Shown here: positions 1-12,242 of the stretch, in pieces
Position numbering within the stretch: the stretch's first letter is position 1
Layout: every line of letters starts with the position of its first letter
Assembly: GCA_032358255.1 (NCBI GenBank)
Contig: JAULBX010025585.1
Location: forward strand, 1-59,001
From: Heterotrichella gracilis
Taxonomy: Eukaryota > Sar > Xanthophyceae > Tribonematales > Xanthonemataceae
Direction: 5' to 3'
Length of the DNA stretch: 59,001 nt
Notes under the pieces: model-generated
Databases searched by the model: none
Told to the model about the DNA's origin: nothing
Seen by the model: only the letters and a program-made list of their open reading frames with translations
Translations under genes and position numbers: made by a program

Positions 1-406
1 CACCGTGTATGCTAACATATTGCATAGTTTTTCTACTCGCATTGACTGTGTTTGATCTCCAGTATGCCAGCTTCGCTATGTCCATTAGCTCCTCGATCTC
101 TAGCGGTTCCGGGCTGGGAAATGAAAATTAAAGTATTATTATTATTAAGAAAAAATGCTTAATTTTCCTTTTCTTTGTATGTCGCAGTATCATTAGTGAT
201 GTCGTTGTACCTTGGTAAATCAAATTAGCTTGCAAAGTATATCTATGCATGAAGTTGGTGTAGTGCAAGGTGCGGTGGGTTGCCCATGTCATTTGGCACA
301 CTTGGTCTCATACCCCTGTGCACTCCTTTGCATTGCGGCCCTCTCGGATCTACCACCGACTTGAAGATCGTATTCAAAGTGACACTGCATGCCATTGCAT
401 GTGCAG
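1..406. other. Left edge, no exon recognised
   Basis: AT-richer than the following exon. It ends in a plausible splice acceptor (GTGCAG at 401-406) that opens the first exon of the next gene. It is probably intron or 5' flank of that gene. No start codon that joins in phase could be chosen. Confidence 0.4.
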
Positions 407-3400
407 GGCGCGCCCGCATCGCCGCAGCGGGCGCCGCAGCCCAAGCCCTCCCCCGCCCGCGCAGCCAAGCAGCCGCAGCCAAAACCCTCGCCAGTGAAGC
501 CCACCAGCCAGGCCCCCAGCCCAGTCAGGCGCCCCAAACCGCCCAGCCAGGCACCAACCCCCACCCGCCCCAAACCCACCTCTAAGGCTGCCACCCCTGC
601 CCGCCCCGCCCCCACTGCCAAGCCCACCACCCCGCGACCCAAGCCCGGCACACCCTCCCAGCCCAAGCCCATCTGGCGCCCATCCTCAGTGGCTGCCAGC
701 CCCCGCCCCACACCCACCAAGGGGCAGCCAGCACCCGCACGCACCCCCTGCAGGGTGGCAGGGGGAGTTGGTGGTGGTGGCCCCGCCTCGCATGCCAGCC
801 CCACCGGGAGGGTGGTGAAGGCGCATGTGGCGGGGCTGAGCGCAATGTTCAACTCCACCGAGTTTGTGTTCCAGTCCCCGGGCCAAGGGTGAGTCCCCGT
901 GTGGGTGCATCGCCTGGTGTATTTGGGGGAGGAAGGGCCTGGAGATCATGCACTCACTGGACACACTGTTTGGCATTGATGGAGGATGTGCACGGGCGTG
1001 GCGGGCAATTACTTCCCCTCATGCATGTAAATTGGCCCTCATGCCCTGGCCCTCATGCACTGGGGAACCCCAAAGCCATCGTTTTGGTTGCCTTTGTGGA
1101 GCCGCGCATCTGAACCCAGTTGCTGGTGCAGGAACTCACCCACCGCCTCCCGTGCATCCCGCCGCAAGGCATCGGGAGCCTCAGCAGCAGCAGCTCGCAG
1201 GCAGCGTACGTACCCCACTTGCATTCCACACACCAGCATGACCCCTTGTACGGTAACACTTTGCGCATACCCTGCCGCCCCTCCAGGCAAATCCAAAGGC
1301 AAGAAGGCACATGTGAGCAACTACACCAAGCACTACGGTACATCACATTTTTTCCCACTACACCATGCCCCTGGTACAGCTGTCACCCTGATCTGCACAC
1401 TCCCACCTCCAGGCCGGTCCAAAGACAAGGGGCACTCCCGGCGCTCCAGCGCAGCCTCCACCCACCCCCTCCCCCGCCCCCACCCCTCCAACCTGTCCCC
1501 ACTCACCTCCCCAGAGGCCACCATCATCCCCCCCACGGTCACACCCCCTGGCCGCCACGCTCGCAAGCGCGGCAGCGACACCTCACTGGGTCTGGTGCCA
1601 CCCGGGTCTGCAGTGCAGCCGCCCCCCAAGCGCAGGCTGCAGCACGCCCTGTCGCTACCCTCGCCCAGCAAGGCTGCTGGGGCAGGTGGGTGGTTGAGAG
1701 CGCATGGGGTGTATGGGGAACATAGGCGGGGCAATCAGAGTGTGCATGGGCAGAGAGGCGGGGTTTGCCACAGTCATGCCTGCAGCAATGAGGTGTTGCA
1801 TGGCCCCATGATGGCGATGCACGTCAGTGCCCTTGGCGTGCGTTTTATTGCTTCATATTTAGTTAATTACTCTCAGATGAGAATAATCACTCCTCACTGG
1901 GGGGAAAATCCTCGCCGCTGTCTTCAAGAGTGGCCAATCGTGCCCTTCATTGTGTCCATTCCATCATGCGGCTCGCATCTCCCATGTTCAATAACCTGTT
2001 CATTTCATTCTTTAAACTGTGCAGGGGCAGGTGGCGGCGTCAAGCCCCGAGGCCAGCGCGCCACCATCGCAGTGGTAGGGGGACCACCAGCCGCCGCACA
2101 GGCAGCAAAGACCGTGCGGCACCTGGCGGCGGCTGCAGCGCATGCGCACAGGCAGGCCCAAGTGCAGGAGGCGCCAAGTAAGCAGGGATTAGGTTTTACG
2201 GCTGGCTGTGTAGGGTTTTGGGTGTATGGCTTCATTTTGGAGGGCTGGCTGTGCAGGGTTTAGGGTTTCAGGCTGGTTGTTTGGTGGTCTTTTATATTTT
2301 GCTAAGGGTTTCAGGCTGGCTGTGATGGGCTGGTGGTGGTGGGTGACCCTGCATGTGGTGGTGTGTGTGCAGTGCCAAGCAGCCCCTCCACCAGTGAGAT
2401 AAGCTGCGGATCAGCCACACCCGCACCCGCCGCGGCATCGCCGCCCGCCAACCCGCGCGCGCTGGACTCTCCCGGGGACAGCCGCGCCTACTTCACACCA
2501 GGTAAGAAATTAGTTTTGTGCTTCAAATCTTGGGCCGCAACCGGGCTATGGGGATTTACTGTGACTTTTCTCGGTTGCATGCAATCTAACAGCTATGCTA
2601 GGAGAGGAAATTGTGTTGCTCAAGCTTGTGCAAGGCTGATTGCTGCTGCGGCGTTTGAGCCGGAAGGCTTGTAGTTTTAATACTATAAAATTGAACAGCA
2701 CAAACAGGACAGCAGCCATGGCGATTCTTGGTCGTCTCCCTCCATCAGAAGTACCCTTGCCACCTTTTTGCATTCCACCGACACCCCCTGACACTGCCGC
2801 TTGCAGCCGCAGCGGTCAACACCACGCACTATGGCGCCAACCCCGGAGGGGCGGGCGGGAGCAGCGCTGAGAGCCGGCCCGCTGCCAAGAGCATTGCGCG
2901 CAAGATGATGGGGCTGAGCGCAAGCGGGAACATGGCGCCGCAGCCCCAGGCGGCACCCGCCACATCACCCACATTCATGGAGCACCCACTTGGTAGGGGA
3001 GGGAGGGGGGGTGTGTGCTGTGCGGGGGATACAGCAGGATATGTCAATGCCTGTGGCATTGAGCGGCCCCCGCAGGTCTATAGCCAGTCAAATGTTGCTG
3101 CCATGTTGTCTGCCTTGCTGCAGCAGGCCGCATGCGTGATGGCGGTGGCGCACATGTCCCCCCTTTTACCCCTTAATATTGTTTCTGGCCCAGGAATGTA
3201 GCATCAACCACGAATCCACACTGACGCCGAAGAACCACCATGCACCCATTTTTAAAATGCCCCACTCAGCTGCATTGCAGGACCAACCACAAAGCCTCAG
3301 CTTCACATAATGTTTTTACACAGGTCTCCTGTTGGCACGCAATCTCCAATCCCACCCCATCCCCACCTGCCGCAGGTCGCCTGGCCACGACCTCCGCCCC

Positions 3401-4221
3401 CAACCTTGCCCGCATGAAGGTGCGATCCCTGCTGGCGGCGCTGCAGACGGGGTCGAGCATGCACAAGAGTTGGATGGCTGCAGATGGCACCCGCAGCAAG
3501 GGCTCCATGCGGCGCGTGTGCGCGCAGGTGCTGGCGCATGCCCTCACGCTCACCTACCCCCATGGGTTCATGCGCAAGCCTCTGGAGCTCATCGTGCATA
3601 GGTGGGTGGGTGGGTGGGTGGGTGGGGTGGGGCATGTGCGTATCCATGGGGAGTACTGTCACCGCACTGTGTTCAGCAACCAAAAGGTTACCCTGAAGGG
3701 TATGCAGCCGGTGGGTCTCATTGCGCACAAAAAGGGGTGGGGTGAGGGTGAGGGGCAGCAGCAGGACGCACCCGCTGCACCTCCCTCAGCCCACCGCCTG
3801 CAAGCACTACCATACACCGCCGGCCTCTGAGCCCCCACCCACCCACTCCCTGTATGCGCACAGCCCCCTGTGCTGAGTGTAACTGTGCAACCCCTTGGTG
3901 GGTGGCGTGTTACCATACACTCGGGGTGCCTCCAACCCCAGAACATCTCCAACCCCTTCCCCCCCACCCCATGAATCTGACGCATTATTTCCTCCTGGCC
4001 GTAGGGTTGAGGTGATCTGCCCGCAGCCCCAGTGGACCTACTCCTCCTTCATCGCGGTGGACACAGACAGGGGCACCCTGGCGCTGCACCCAGCGGACGA
4101 GGTGGAGGCAGGGCTGTGGGTGGCGGGGCTGTGCGCAGGGTTGAATGCGGTGGCGGGGAGAGGGGGGGTGGGTGTGGGAGACATGCCCTGCTCAGACCTG
4201 CTCACACTGGCAGAGGCGTGA
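407..4221 (+). CDS. Pro/Ser/Lys-rich protein with PH-like C-terminus (5' partial)
   Basis: Nine exons join in phase: 407-888, 1132-1205, 1287-1337, 1413-1685, 2025-2177, 2373-2501, 2807-2992, 3376-3601 and 4005-4221, giving 596 residues to a TGA. The first 400 or so residues are disordered: PKPSP-type proline repeats, then basic/serine stretches such as RRKASGAS and KSKGKKAHVS, and KKR-like nuclear-localisation candidates. The last 140 residues look folded. A block beginning MKVRSLLAALQTG is followed by a segment with hydrophobic strands and a closing amphipathic helix (DEVEAGLWVAGLCAGLNAV), the usual end of a pleckstrin-homology fold. The PH assignment is inference from pattern only. The true start lies upstream of 407 and possibly outside the window. 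Intron 5 (2178-2372) carries three copies of a GGCTGGCTGTG phrase mixed with TTTAGGG. Function unknown; it could be a phosphoinositide- or protein-binding adaptor. Confidence 0.7.
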
Positions 4222-5952
4222 CCAAGGGGTGTGGATGAGCAGTGATTTTTGTTGGGGAGTTTCCTCATGGCGTGAGGGGGTCCAGTGCGCAAGGGGTGGG
4301 GGCAAAGCCCCAGGCTAGGGTTTGGCTGGCGGGGTGCCCTGATGTGAAGCGTTACCCTGACAAAGGGGGAAAGGCGAGAACCTAGGCTAGGGTTTACATG
4401 TAGGGAATAAGCGCTGGCTCACACTCAGCCAACCTGGCGGGAGTCTGGACATCAAATCCTTGCTAGGCTTTACTGGGCTGTGGGGCGTGGGACTTATCGT
4501 CGTTGCAGCCATACGGTAGGGTTGTGTGTCTGGCGGTGCCTCGTGCTGCCAATCGCACACCTGGAGTGCGCCAGAAGGTTTGGAATGGGGCCTATTCCAG
4601 TAGCCCTGGTTGCGCTGACATGTTTATTGAAATTGACGTTTTTGGATACATCAGGAGTTGAGGAGAGTTTTCCTCACGCCCCATGCCCTTAGTGCACCAT
4701 TTCATGCTGTGACCAAGAATGCACTGCTTGTATTAAATGGTGCAATACAAATTGCTGAAGTGCGGTCTGTGGTTGTCTTTTCCATTTTAGGTGGTTGGCC
4801 TGTGAGTGTTTTTTTGATAAATTTCCTTGCTGTACAGCCAGGGTCTTTACCATCCCTGATTCATTGTGCGCACCTCCCTGATACGTGACGCAGACAGTGT
4901 GCTGCGCGCAGCAACCACGTGAATGCCTTCGAAGCCCCTGTCAACAGAGGGCTATCGTTGGGGTTGAACATACTTGTTGTAAAACTGTCAAGTTTTGTGA
5001 ACATGGACTAGCTGCATCTTTGCCACCCCTGACAGTGTATCTACTGCCAAAACTTCCTTCTGGATACAAAAGACTCAAATTGCTTCACATTGGTGAACTG
5101 TAGCGGGCCCTTTGGCGCACTGTTTTAAAGCAGAGGCTGTGAGCTGCTGCTGTCGTGCAACGTGCTTGCCAGTCCACTTTTCTCCATGATGTCATGGGGA
5201 CTGGTGCCTCCCAAAAAGGTTTCTCAAGTTTTGCGAAGCATCCCTCGATTAGGGTTTGTATTAGGGTGCACTGCTGGGCGCTGGTTGTTCACCCACTTGA
5301 AAGTACCTCCAGACTCTATATGAAGCAAGGCTTATTAGTGCCCAGAAACGCAGTTTTCTGCGTTTCCCCAGTGAAGCTTATGCAGCCCGTTTCACGTACG
5401 GCGACAACAAACCCGGGCCAACCAACCAAACCCTCCCAGCTTCGATTAGGGTCACATGCTAATTAGTCTGGCTTTGGAACGGGTTGGTTCAATGCAACGC
5501 TACCACAGAAACGCTACCTTATTCCCTGGTGGCCCCTGTGGTCACTGGGCGTGCCACGGCGGCCCAACTCTTGCCTGTGACGTTCTGGTACACTTCGCCT
5601 GATACACTGCACCTGGTACAGCAGTACCAAAGCATCATGCACATCTCCACCCGCCCAAAGCCGCGACACTGGACATCTTCATGTGGAATATCGTATACGC
5701 CTAGCGGCCGCCCTCGCCGAAACTTTCCCCCTCTCGCATGCACACATTTAGGTGTCGTGTAGTTCATGCTATGCTACCGTGCATACCTGCGCCGAGGTTG
5801 TAAGTTGTCTATGCGGCACCACCCAGAGCGCCTTGGGTCATCCAAAGCGCCCTCACCTCGCAGCTGCGGCCTAGCCACTTCAGCAGAAGCGCTGGGTGAG
5901 GCCTCGGTTGAGCGGGCGTAAAGGTCTGCAGGTTCACGGCGAGAGCGTCACG
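4222..5952. other. 3' UTR and intergenic spacer
   Basis: No open frame here shows the GC3-rich codon pattern of the neighbouring exons. TAGGG-type motifs occur at 4312-4395. A TGTAA at 4978-4982 is a possible polyadenylation signal for the upstream gene. The last 150 bases or so would be the 5' UTR of the next gene. Confidence 0.5.
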
Positions 5953-8900
5953 ATGCGGCGCACAGCGTTTGCGTTGCTGTTCAGCCTGATCCTTCTGGCA
6001 GCCTGCGTCTCTCCCACTTTGGCGGCACGAAGGTGAGAATAGACCGCATACATAACGTTGGCTTGTTTCCTCCCTGACGCGGAAAGAAGGATGCTATGCT
6101 AGCTGTCATCGCGTCGTTTTGCCTGTGTACCCATGCATGTGCACATCAAACGAGCCAGCTGTCAAGTTGAGTAAGACGACAGCAGGCAACAGCAGGTGGG
6201 TTATGCCACAAGGCCCCTCGTTTGCTTTTACATGTGGTAGCCAGGCAAAGGTTTTGGCAGCTCTAATAGTAGGCTCCTGGGTGACCCACCGCACGCATGC
6301 ACCCTCGTGTACCTTGCTTACAACCTGGCGCCCAAAAGCACCCCAAAAGCTCTTGGCTCACGTTATTGGGACCCTCCTGTATGCAGTAGTTGAGCAGAAC
6401 ACAGGACACAGGGCCACGGGTTGAGTAGGTTGATGCGCTGGGTAGGAGGTTGAAGAGGCTGATGTGGGGGGGAAGTGATGGGGGATGGGATGTAACTGCA
6501 CCAAACAATATGAGCACAAGCATGCACGGAAGCCACTGGGTTGACTTCTTTGAGAACCACTGGGAGAGTGTACGGGGGTGCAAGCATCACAGGGCAACCT
6601 CCCTGCAAACCCTAAACCGTAAACCGGTAAACCCTAGCAAACGCAAGGCAGTTATAAACATTGCGCTGGCAGGGATATCACCCTGAGATTGTTCTATTTT
6701 AATGTGCACTACTTCCCCTTTTCCCAGGGCACCACCTAGAATTCGAAGACGCAAGTCACCACCCAGAAGACACAGGCCACCACCCAAGCCTAGGCGCAAG
6801 CCACCATCTCCCAGGCCACATCACCAAAGCCGCCATCACCAAAGCCACCATCTCCCAGACCACCGTCACCACAACCGCCATCTCCCAAGCCGCCATCTCC
6901 CAGGCCGCCATCTCCCAAGCCACCATCTCCCAGGCAGCCATCTCCCAAACCGCCATCCCCGTCGCCTCCATTGCCCCCCCCACCTTGGCCAGCACCACCA
7001 TCCCCTGCGCCTCCATCGCCCACGCGGCCTTCATCGGGCCCATCATCCCCTCCATCCCCTCGTGCAATCAATGACACTTAATATGACACCCTTCCATGAG
7101 GCTGGTATGATGCAAGGTACGCCATTGGTAGGAACACGTGAATGACTGAACAGGCTTGCCAAAAAAGAGTGCCACTCCTTCACCCTGCCTTGTCCTCAAT
7201 TAACCCCCTCTTGCTTACATGAGGACAGTAAATCTATATGGTAAGAACAGTGTTTATAATAGTTATAATAAAAAATTAACCTTACTTGCTCGTGTTCTAG
7301 TGATTTAGGCAAACTAGCAGTTTGTCCTGCATGCTTTGCAACAAAACGTGGCAGCCAATGCCGAGCGACTTGGAGATCATGTCCTGGCATTGCATATACC
7401 ATCCCTTCACTGGCAGTGGACAAAACGCCTAACGCCGGGTCATGACGCCTGGTCAGCCCATGCATCACATTGCGGCTCCAGGCCTCCCCGCATCGCGGTG
7501 CCCTACCCAATTGTCCTATTAAGTAAACTGTTTTAACATAACACACTTCGATATTATATCGTCTGACTTGCGCCCAACATGCTTGGCCATCGAAATACAA
7601 TAAAAGTACATTTAACATAAAATCATTTAATTGTGTACTTTGTTTTCCCTATTGAATTACTTGCCTTCACTAGGTGCACCGGGGAGGGCAAAGTTGATTA
7701 CTGCCGTTACGTGGAGGATGGTGAGGGGAAGTGGTTCTCTTGCGCACTGCAAGTGATTAGTGCAGCCGGCCACACATACACTACGCAACTAGACGATTTT
7801 GATGACACAACAGTTGGCACCGAAGGGTTCTGTCTGGGTGTGTTGGGGACCACAGAGGACGGGTCTAACGAGGTGGCTTTTGCCTCACCACCGCCGCCGC
7901 CCTCCCCATCTCCCCCACCTCCACCTCCACCATCCCCTTCACCACCGCCGCCGCCCTCCCCATCTCCCCCACCTCCACCGTCCCCTTCACCACCGCCGCC
8001 GCCCTCCCCATCGCCACCGCCTCCACCGTCCCCTTCACCACCGCCACCGTCCTCCCCGTCGCCACCACCTCCTCCCAGGCCTCCACCATCGCCTCGTGCC
8101 ATCAATGACACTGGATACGACACCCTTCCCTGAGGCTGGTATGATGCAAGGTACGCCAATGGCAGGGACACATGAAGGAATGAACAAGTTTGTCAAAAAG
8201 GGTGTCACTCCTTCAGTGCGCCTTTTCTTCAATCAACGCCCTCTTGCGTTACACAAGGAGAGTACTCTTATACAAATGATAAGAGGATTAAATTTGCATG
8301 AAAGCATGATTCACAAAACCTTTTTATTATGTACGGTTCTTTCCTTATTGAATTACTTGTTTTCACCAGGTGCACGGGGGAAGGCGAAGTGGACTACTGC
8401 CGTTACGTGGGAGATGGTGAAGGGAAGTGGTTCTCTTGCGCACTGCAATTTACCAGTGCTGCTGGCCACACATACACTGCGCCACTAGACGGATGAAACG
8501 ACAGTCGGCACAGGGTTCTGTCTGGTTGTGTTAGGGACCACAGAGGATGGGTCTGATGTGGTGGCATTTGCCTCACCACCACCGTCTCCACAGCCACCAC
8601 CATCCCCTTCACCACCGCCGCCACCCTCCCCATCGCCACCACCTCCACCGTCCCCTTCACCACCGCCCCCGCCCTCCCCATCGCCACCACCTCCACCATC
8701 CCCTTCACCACCGCCGCTGCCCTCCCCATCGCCACCACCTCCACCATCCCCTTCACCACCGCCGCCGCCTTCCCCGTCGCCGCCACCCCCTCCGGGGCCT
8801 CCACCATCGCCTCGTGCCATCAATGACACCGGATATGACACCCTTCCCCAAGGCTGGTATGATGCAAGGTACGCCAATATTGCAATGGGAGGGATGCAAG

Positions 8901-11542
8901 GTACGCCAATATTGCAATGGGAGGGATGCGTGAAGCAATGTACAGGCTCTGGCAAAAAAGCATGGAACTCCTTCACTCTGCCTTTTAATTTCCTTTCTTC
9001 CACCAGCGCCCTTTTGCTTCACACAGAGCGAGTACCTGATTTCCATTTCACTGCATGTTGTTTATAAGCCTCTAACAGGTGCATGCAAAGTTGGGGGAAG
9101 GCAAAGTTGACTACTGCCGTTACGTGGGGGATGGTGAAGGGAAGTGGTTCTCTTGCGCCTTGCAATTGACCAGTGCAGCCGGCCACACATACACTACGGC
9201 ATTAGATGGCTTTGATGAAACGACAGTCGGCACAGCAGGGTTCTATCTGGTTGTGTTTGGGACCACAGAGGACGGGTCTGATGTGGTGGCGTTTGCCTCA
9301 CCACCGCCGTCTCCACAGCCACCACCATCCCCTTCACCGCCGCCGCCACCGTCCCCATCGCCACCACCTCCACCATCCCCTTCACCACCGCCCCCGCCCT
9401 CCCCATCGCCCCCACCTCCACCATCCCCTTCACCACCGCCGCCGCCCTCCCCATCGCCGCCACCTCCACCATCCCCTTCACCACCACCGCCGCCCTCCCC
9501 GTTGCTGCCACCCCCTCCGGGGCCTCCACCATCGCCTCGTGCCATCAATGACACCGGATATGACACCCTTCCCCGAGGCTGGTATGATGCAAGGTACGCC
9601 ATTGGTAGGGACACTTGAAGGAGAGAACAGGCTCTGGCAAAAAAGGTTGAACTCCTTCAGTGTGCCTTTCCCTTGCTTTGAAGAAGTTGTTATATGGAAA
9701 AGAAAATAGGATTATAAAAAATATGAATCACATAATCATCTTGTTATGTACATTTGTTTCCATGATTGAATTACGTGTTTTTCACCAGGTGCACCGGGGA
9801 AGGAAAAGTTGACTACTGTCGTTACGTGGGAGATGGTGAAGGGAAGTGGTTCTCTTGCGCACTGCAATTGACCAGTGCAGCCGGCCACACATACACTGCA
9901 CCACTAGATGGGTTTGATGATACGACAGTGGGCACGGCAGGGTTTTGCATTGTGGTATTAGGGACCACAGAGGACGGGTCTGACAAGGTGGCCTTTGTCT
10001 TCCCCCCACCGTCTCCACAACCTCCACCATCACCTTCCCCATCGCCGCCCCCTTCCCCATCGCCCCCGCCACCACCCCCTTTCCCACCACCAGCTCCCCG
10101 ACCATCAGGTGTGACAACCCTTCTCCCCCTCTTCAGTTTGTCATCAACATCGCCATACCTGCACCCACCACACCCAATCGCCCTTTGCATGGGGTCACAC
10201 CCAGCACCATCATACCCTTGACATATAAACCCTAAACCCTAAACCCTGCACCATCATACCCTTGACACATAGACCCTGACCCTATCCTATCTTGTGATAA
10301 ACAAACTAAGAACATGTGACTGTAAAAGGCATGCCGCAAAAATTATAAACCATAAACCACTGCCATACACAAGCGTGCATGCTATGCATCTGGGTGGGGA
10401 CTGTTGCGCTGAATCTAAGTCCTTTTCCTTATTCATGTCCCTCATATCTACTACCTCACATATGTGATCAGCGGTTTCTTATATGAGCAAAGTATCAAAC
10501 TGATCATATATGGTATATCTACCGTAGTCAGTTGAGGTTCAGAAATGGTATAGGTATTATCTGTCAAATCTGCTTAATCTGCTCAAATACAGTCTGCTAA
10601 AAGACAAAGCCTTTGCCGGCATGTATTGTACAATTACACCCACTCCAATGAGTGTGAAATGGAGCGTGTTCACAAAAGGAGTCCTATTCATTGTGGGGTT
10701 CCGCCCACGGCATGTGCAGCCCAACAATCACTGGTTGAACCAGCTGGGCGATCACGTATGCACCAACGTATGCATTATATGGCGCCATATGACATGGGAG
10801 CACTCACTTGACTGTGTGTGTGGCGGCCTGTGCAGGGCTGGATGTGGCCGTCTCCTGCGGCAACCCAATTAGCGACGCCATCAGTGGTGCCATTGCCCAA
10901 ACCTTCACCCCGCTCAGCACCCTGGCCAACCTGTATGTGGACATGATTGATGTGTGGATCAAGCCTGGCTTGACCAACGTCACCTCCTACCAGCTGGAGC
11001 TGCGCCTTGTCGGCCCCGAAGGGATTCTGGTGGCCACCTCTGAGGTGGTGGATGTGGGCCCTGACGAGAGCTCGTCATCGGCAGGATGGTGCGTGTGGCA
11101 CGGGTGCATGCGCTGCAATCATGGACTTTGGCACTCTGTGTTGTCATCGGTGAGTATAATTGCAGGTTGGGTTTGAGAATAGGCCGCCTTCGCCAACCCA
11201 TCCACATTTTAGTAGCTGTAGTCGTTGATGCTATTGCAGAGAGTCGATTGTCCCAGGGCCGATACGGCTGTGTGTGCGTGGTTGAACCATTAACAGTGCC
11301 ATCCATATGCTTGCAGGGTGTCTTTCACCATGGCCGGCGCCTCCGCCCCCATTACCGCTGGCCAGGTGTACGCCTGGAATTTGGTGGCCACATCCGATTA
11401 CAGCGGCGGAGTCTCCTACTGCTTCAAGGATGTCGTTGTCATCGGTGCGAAATTCAATGGCTTCTGGCTGGGCGCAGTGCCGATAACCATTCCCGGGGAC
11501 TGGCTGTTTACGCTGTGGACCAAAGTGATCCACGCTCCGTGA
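5953..11542 (+). CDS. Secreted SPPPP-rich (hydroxyproline-rich) cell-wall protein with tandem duplicated exons
   Basis: Exon 1 (5953-6032) encodes a signal peptide, [18 protein letters not shown]..., and ends in phase 2. Five duplicated cassette exons follow (6728-7116, 7674-8150, 8370-8868 or 8929, 9079-9593, 9789-10108), then exons 10836-11088 and 11317-11542. A full cassette encodes a Cys-containing domain ([10 protein letters not shown]..., about 70 residues), an SPSPPPPP spacer and the tag [13 protein letters not shown]. The final two exons encode a beta-rich, about 155-residue C-terminal domain. The globular-Pro spacer-globular layout is that of volvocine wall glycoproteins such as pherophorins, but I do not recognise the pherophorin domain itself. 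The first four cassettes carry frameshifts or stops. Joining exon 1 straight to the last cassette is in phase and yields an intact 292-residue protein. Either the extra exons are skipped, the locus is decaying, or the assembly has errors in the repeats. Confidence 0.65.
6728..10108 (+). repeat. Five-copy tandem exon-plus-intron duplication
   Basis: Copies A-E lie at 6728-7116, 7674-8150, 8370-8868, 9079-9593 and 9789-10108, and the introns after A-D are recognisably related too (GTACGCC donor, TGAACAGGCTTGCCAAAAAAG-like start). A retains only the Pro-rich half and has lost one C near 6820 (frame change) and gained two stops (TAA, TGA) in the AINDT tag. B has one TGA where D has CGA and C has CAA. 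C has lost 5 nt near 8492, which puts a TGA in frame. D has 8 extra nt at its 5' end. E is intact. Copies B-D begin and end in the same codon phase (2-2) by descent, so cassettes can be added or skipped without changing frame. Confidence 0.85.
8861..8929 (+). repeat. 32-bp direct repeat over the donor site of cassette C
   Basis: The unit starting GATGCAAGGTACGCC occurs at 8861-8892 and 8893-8924, with a third partial copy at 8925-8929. It duplicates the exon's splice donor and creates a new donor (GATGC|GTGAAG at 8929/8930). Confidence 0.9.
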
Positions 11543-12242
11543 TTTTGCGTGTAGGGTAGTCAGCCTGGTAGGTATGTCGCAGGCTTGAATGTGCCCTTGC
11601 ACCTGCTGCTTGGCTACAGCTGGCATGCAACAATTACATACTCACGCAGCCATTATGATAATGGCTGCGCCAAAATGATTCAATCTTTTATTCAGCCGTA
11701 CATACTTATCGACCAGGTTCATCAACAAGTTATCTCTGCTAACTTGTTCATCAAGTTAAAAAGTTGTTGATCAACTGGTGTTCATTCCTTGTTCACGTAC
11801 GTTCACGGCAATCATCCGTTGATGGGGGGGTGTAAGAACTATCAGTCTTGGTTGCACAGCTTCAGCTAACACCAGAGTCCAAACGGGATACTCACATGTT
11901 ATTGGATACCGATGTACCTATTGATATGGGTGCAGGCTGGGCCGGTTGATATTGGTCTTGTGGCTCCACCATCTCAGAGGCCAGTATAACAGCACAGCAG
12001 TGTAAACCAACTTGTTCTATCCGACGAGTCAGTGACCACCTGCCGTACCCCACACACTACAACACCTGTTGGGACGAGCCCTTTGCGCTTCTGTTGAGTT
12101 TTCTGGTCGAGTTCTACAACAGCAGTTACAAAAGGGCCTGACTTTCACTTGAGCCTCAGGCTCACTTGAGCGTCAGGCCTCAGAGCCCTGGCGCGAGTCA
12201 CACATGCGGGTGGTTGCCCGGCTTCCGCCCCAGGCACGTGCT
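11543..12242. other. 3' UTR and spacer between wall-protein gene and LDAH
   Basis: No coding frame recognised. It contains the candidate TGTAA polyadenylation motif, then the presumed LDAH promoter and 5' UTR. Confidence 0.5.
11831..11835 (+). terminator. TGTAA polyadenylation motif
   Basis: TGTAA, the usual poly(A) signal in volvocine algae, lies about 290 nt after the stop of the wall-protein gene. Confidence 0.4.

Noticed and set aside
7865..9614. Long minus-strand Gly/Glu-rich and Val/Met-rich frames opposite the SPPPP exons
   Set aside because: They are the antisense and shifted-frame shadows of the proline codon repeats and have no splice logic of their own.
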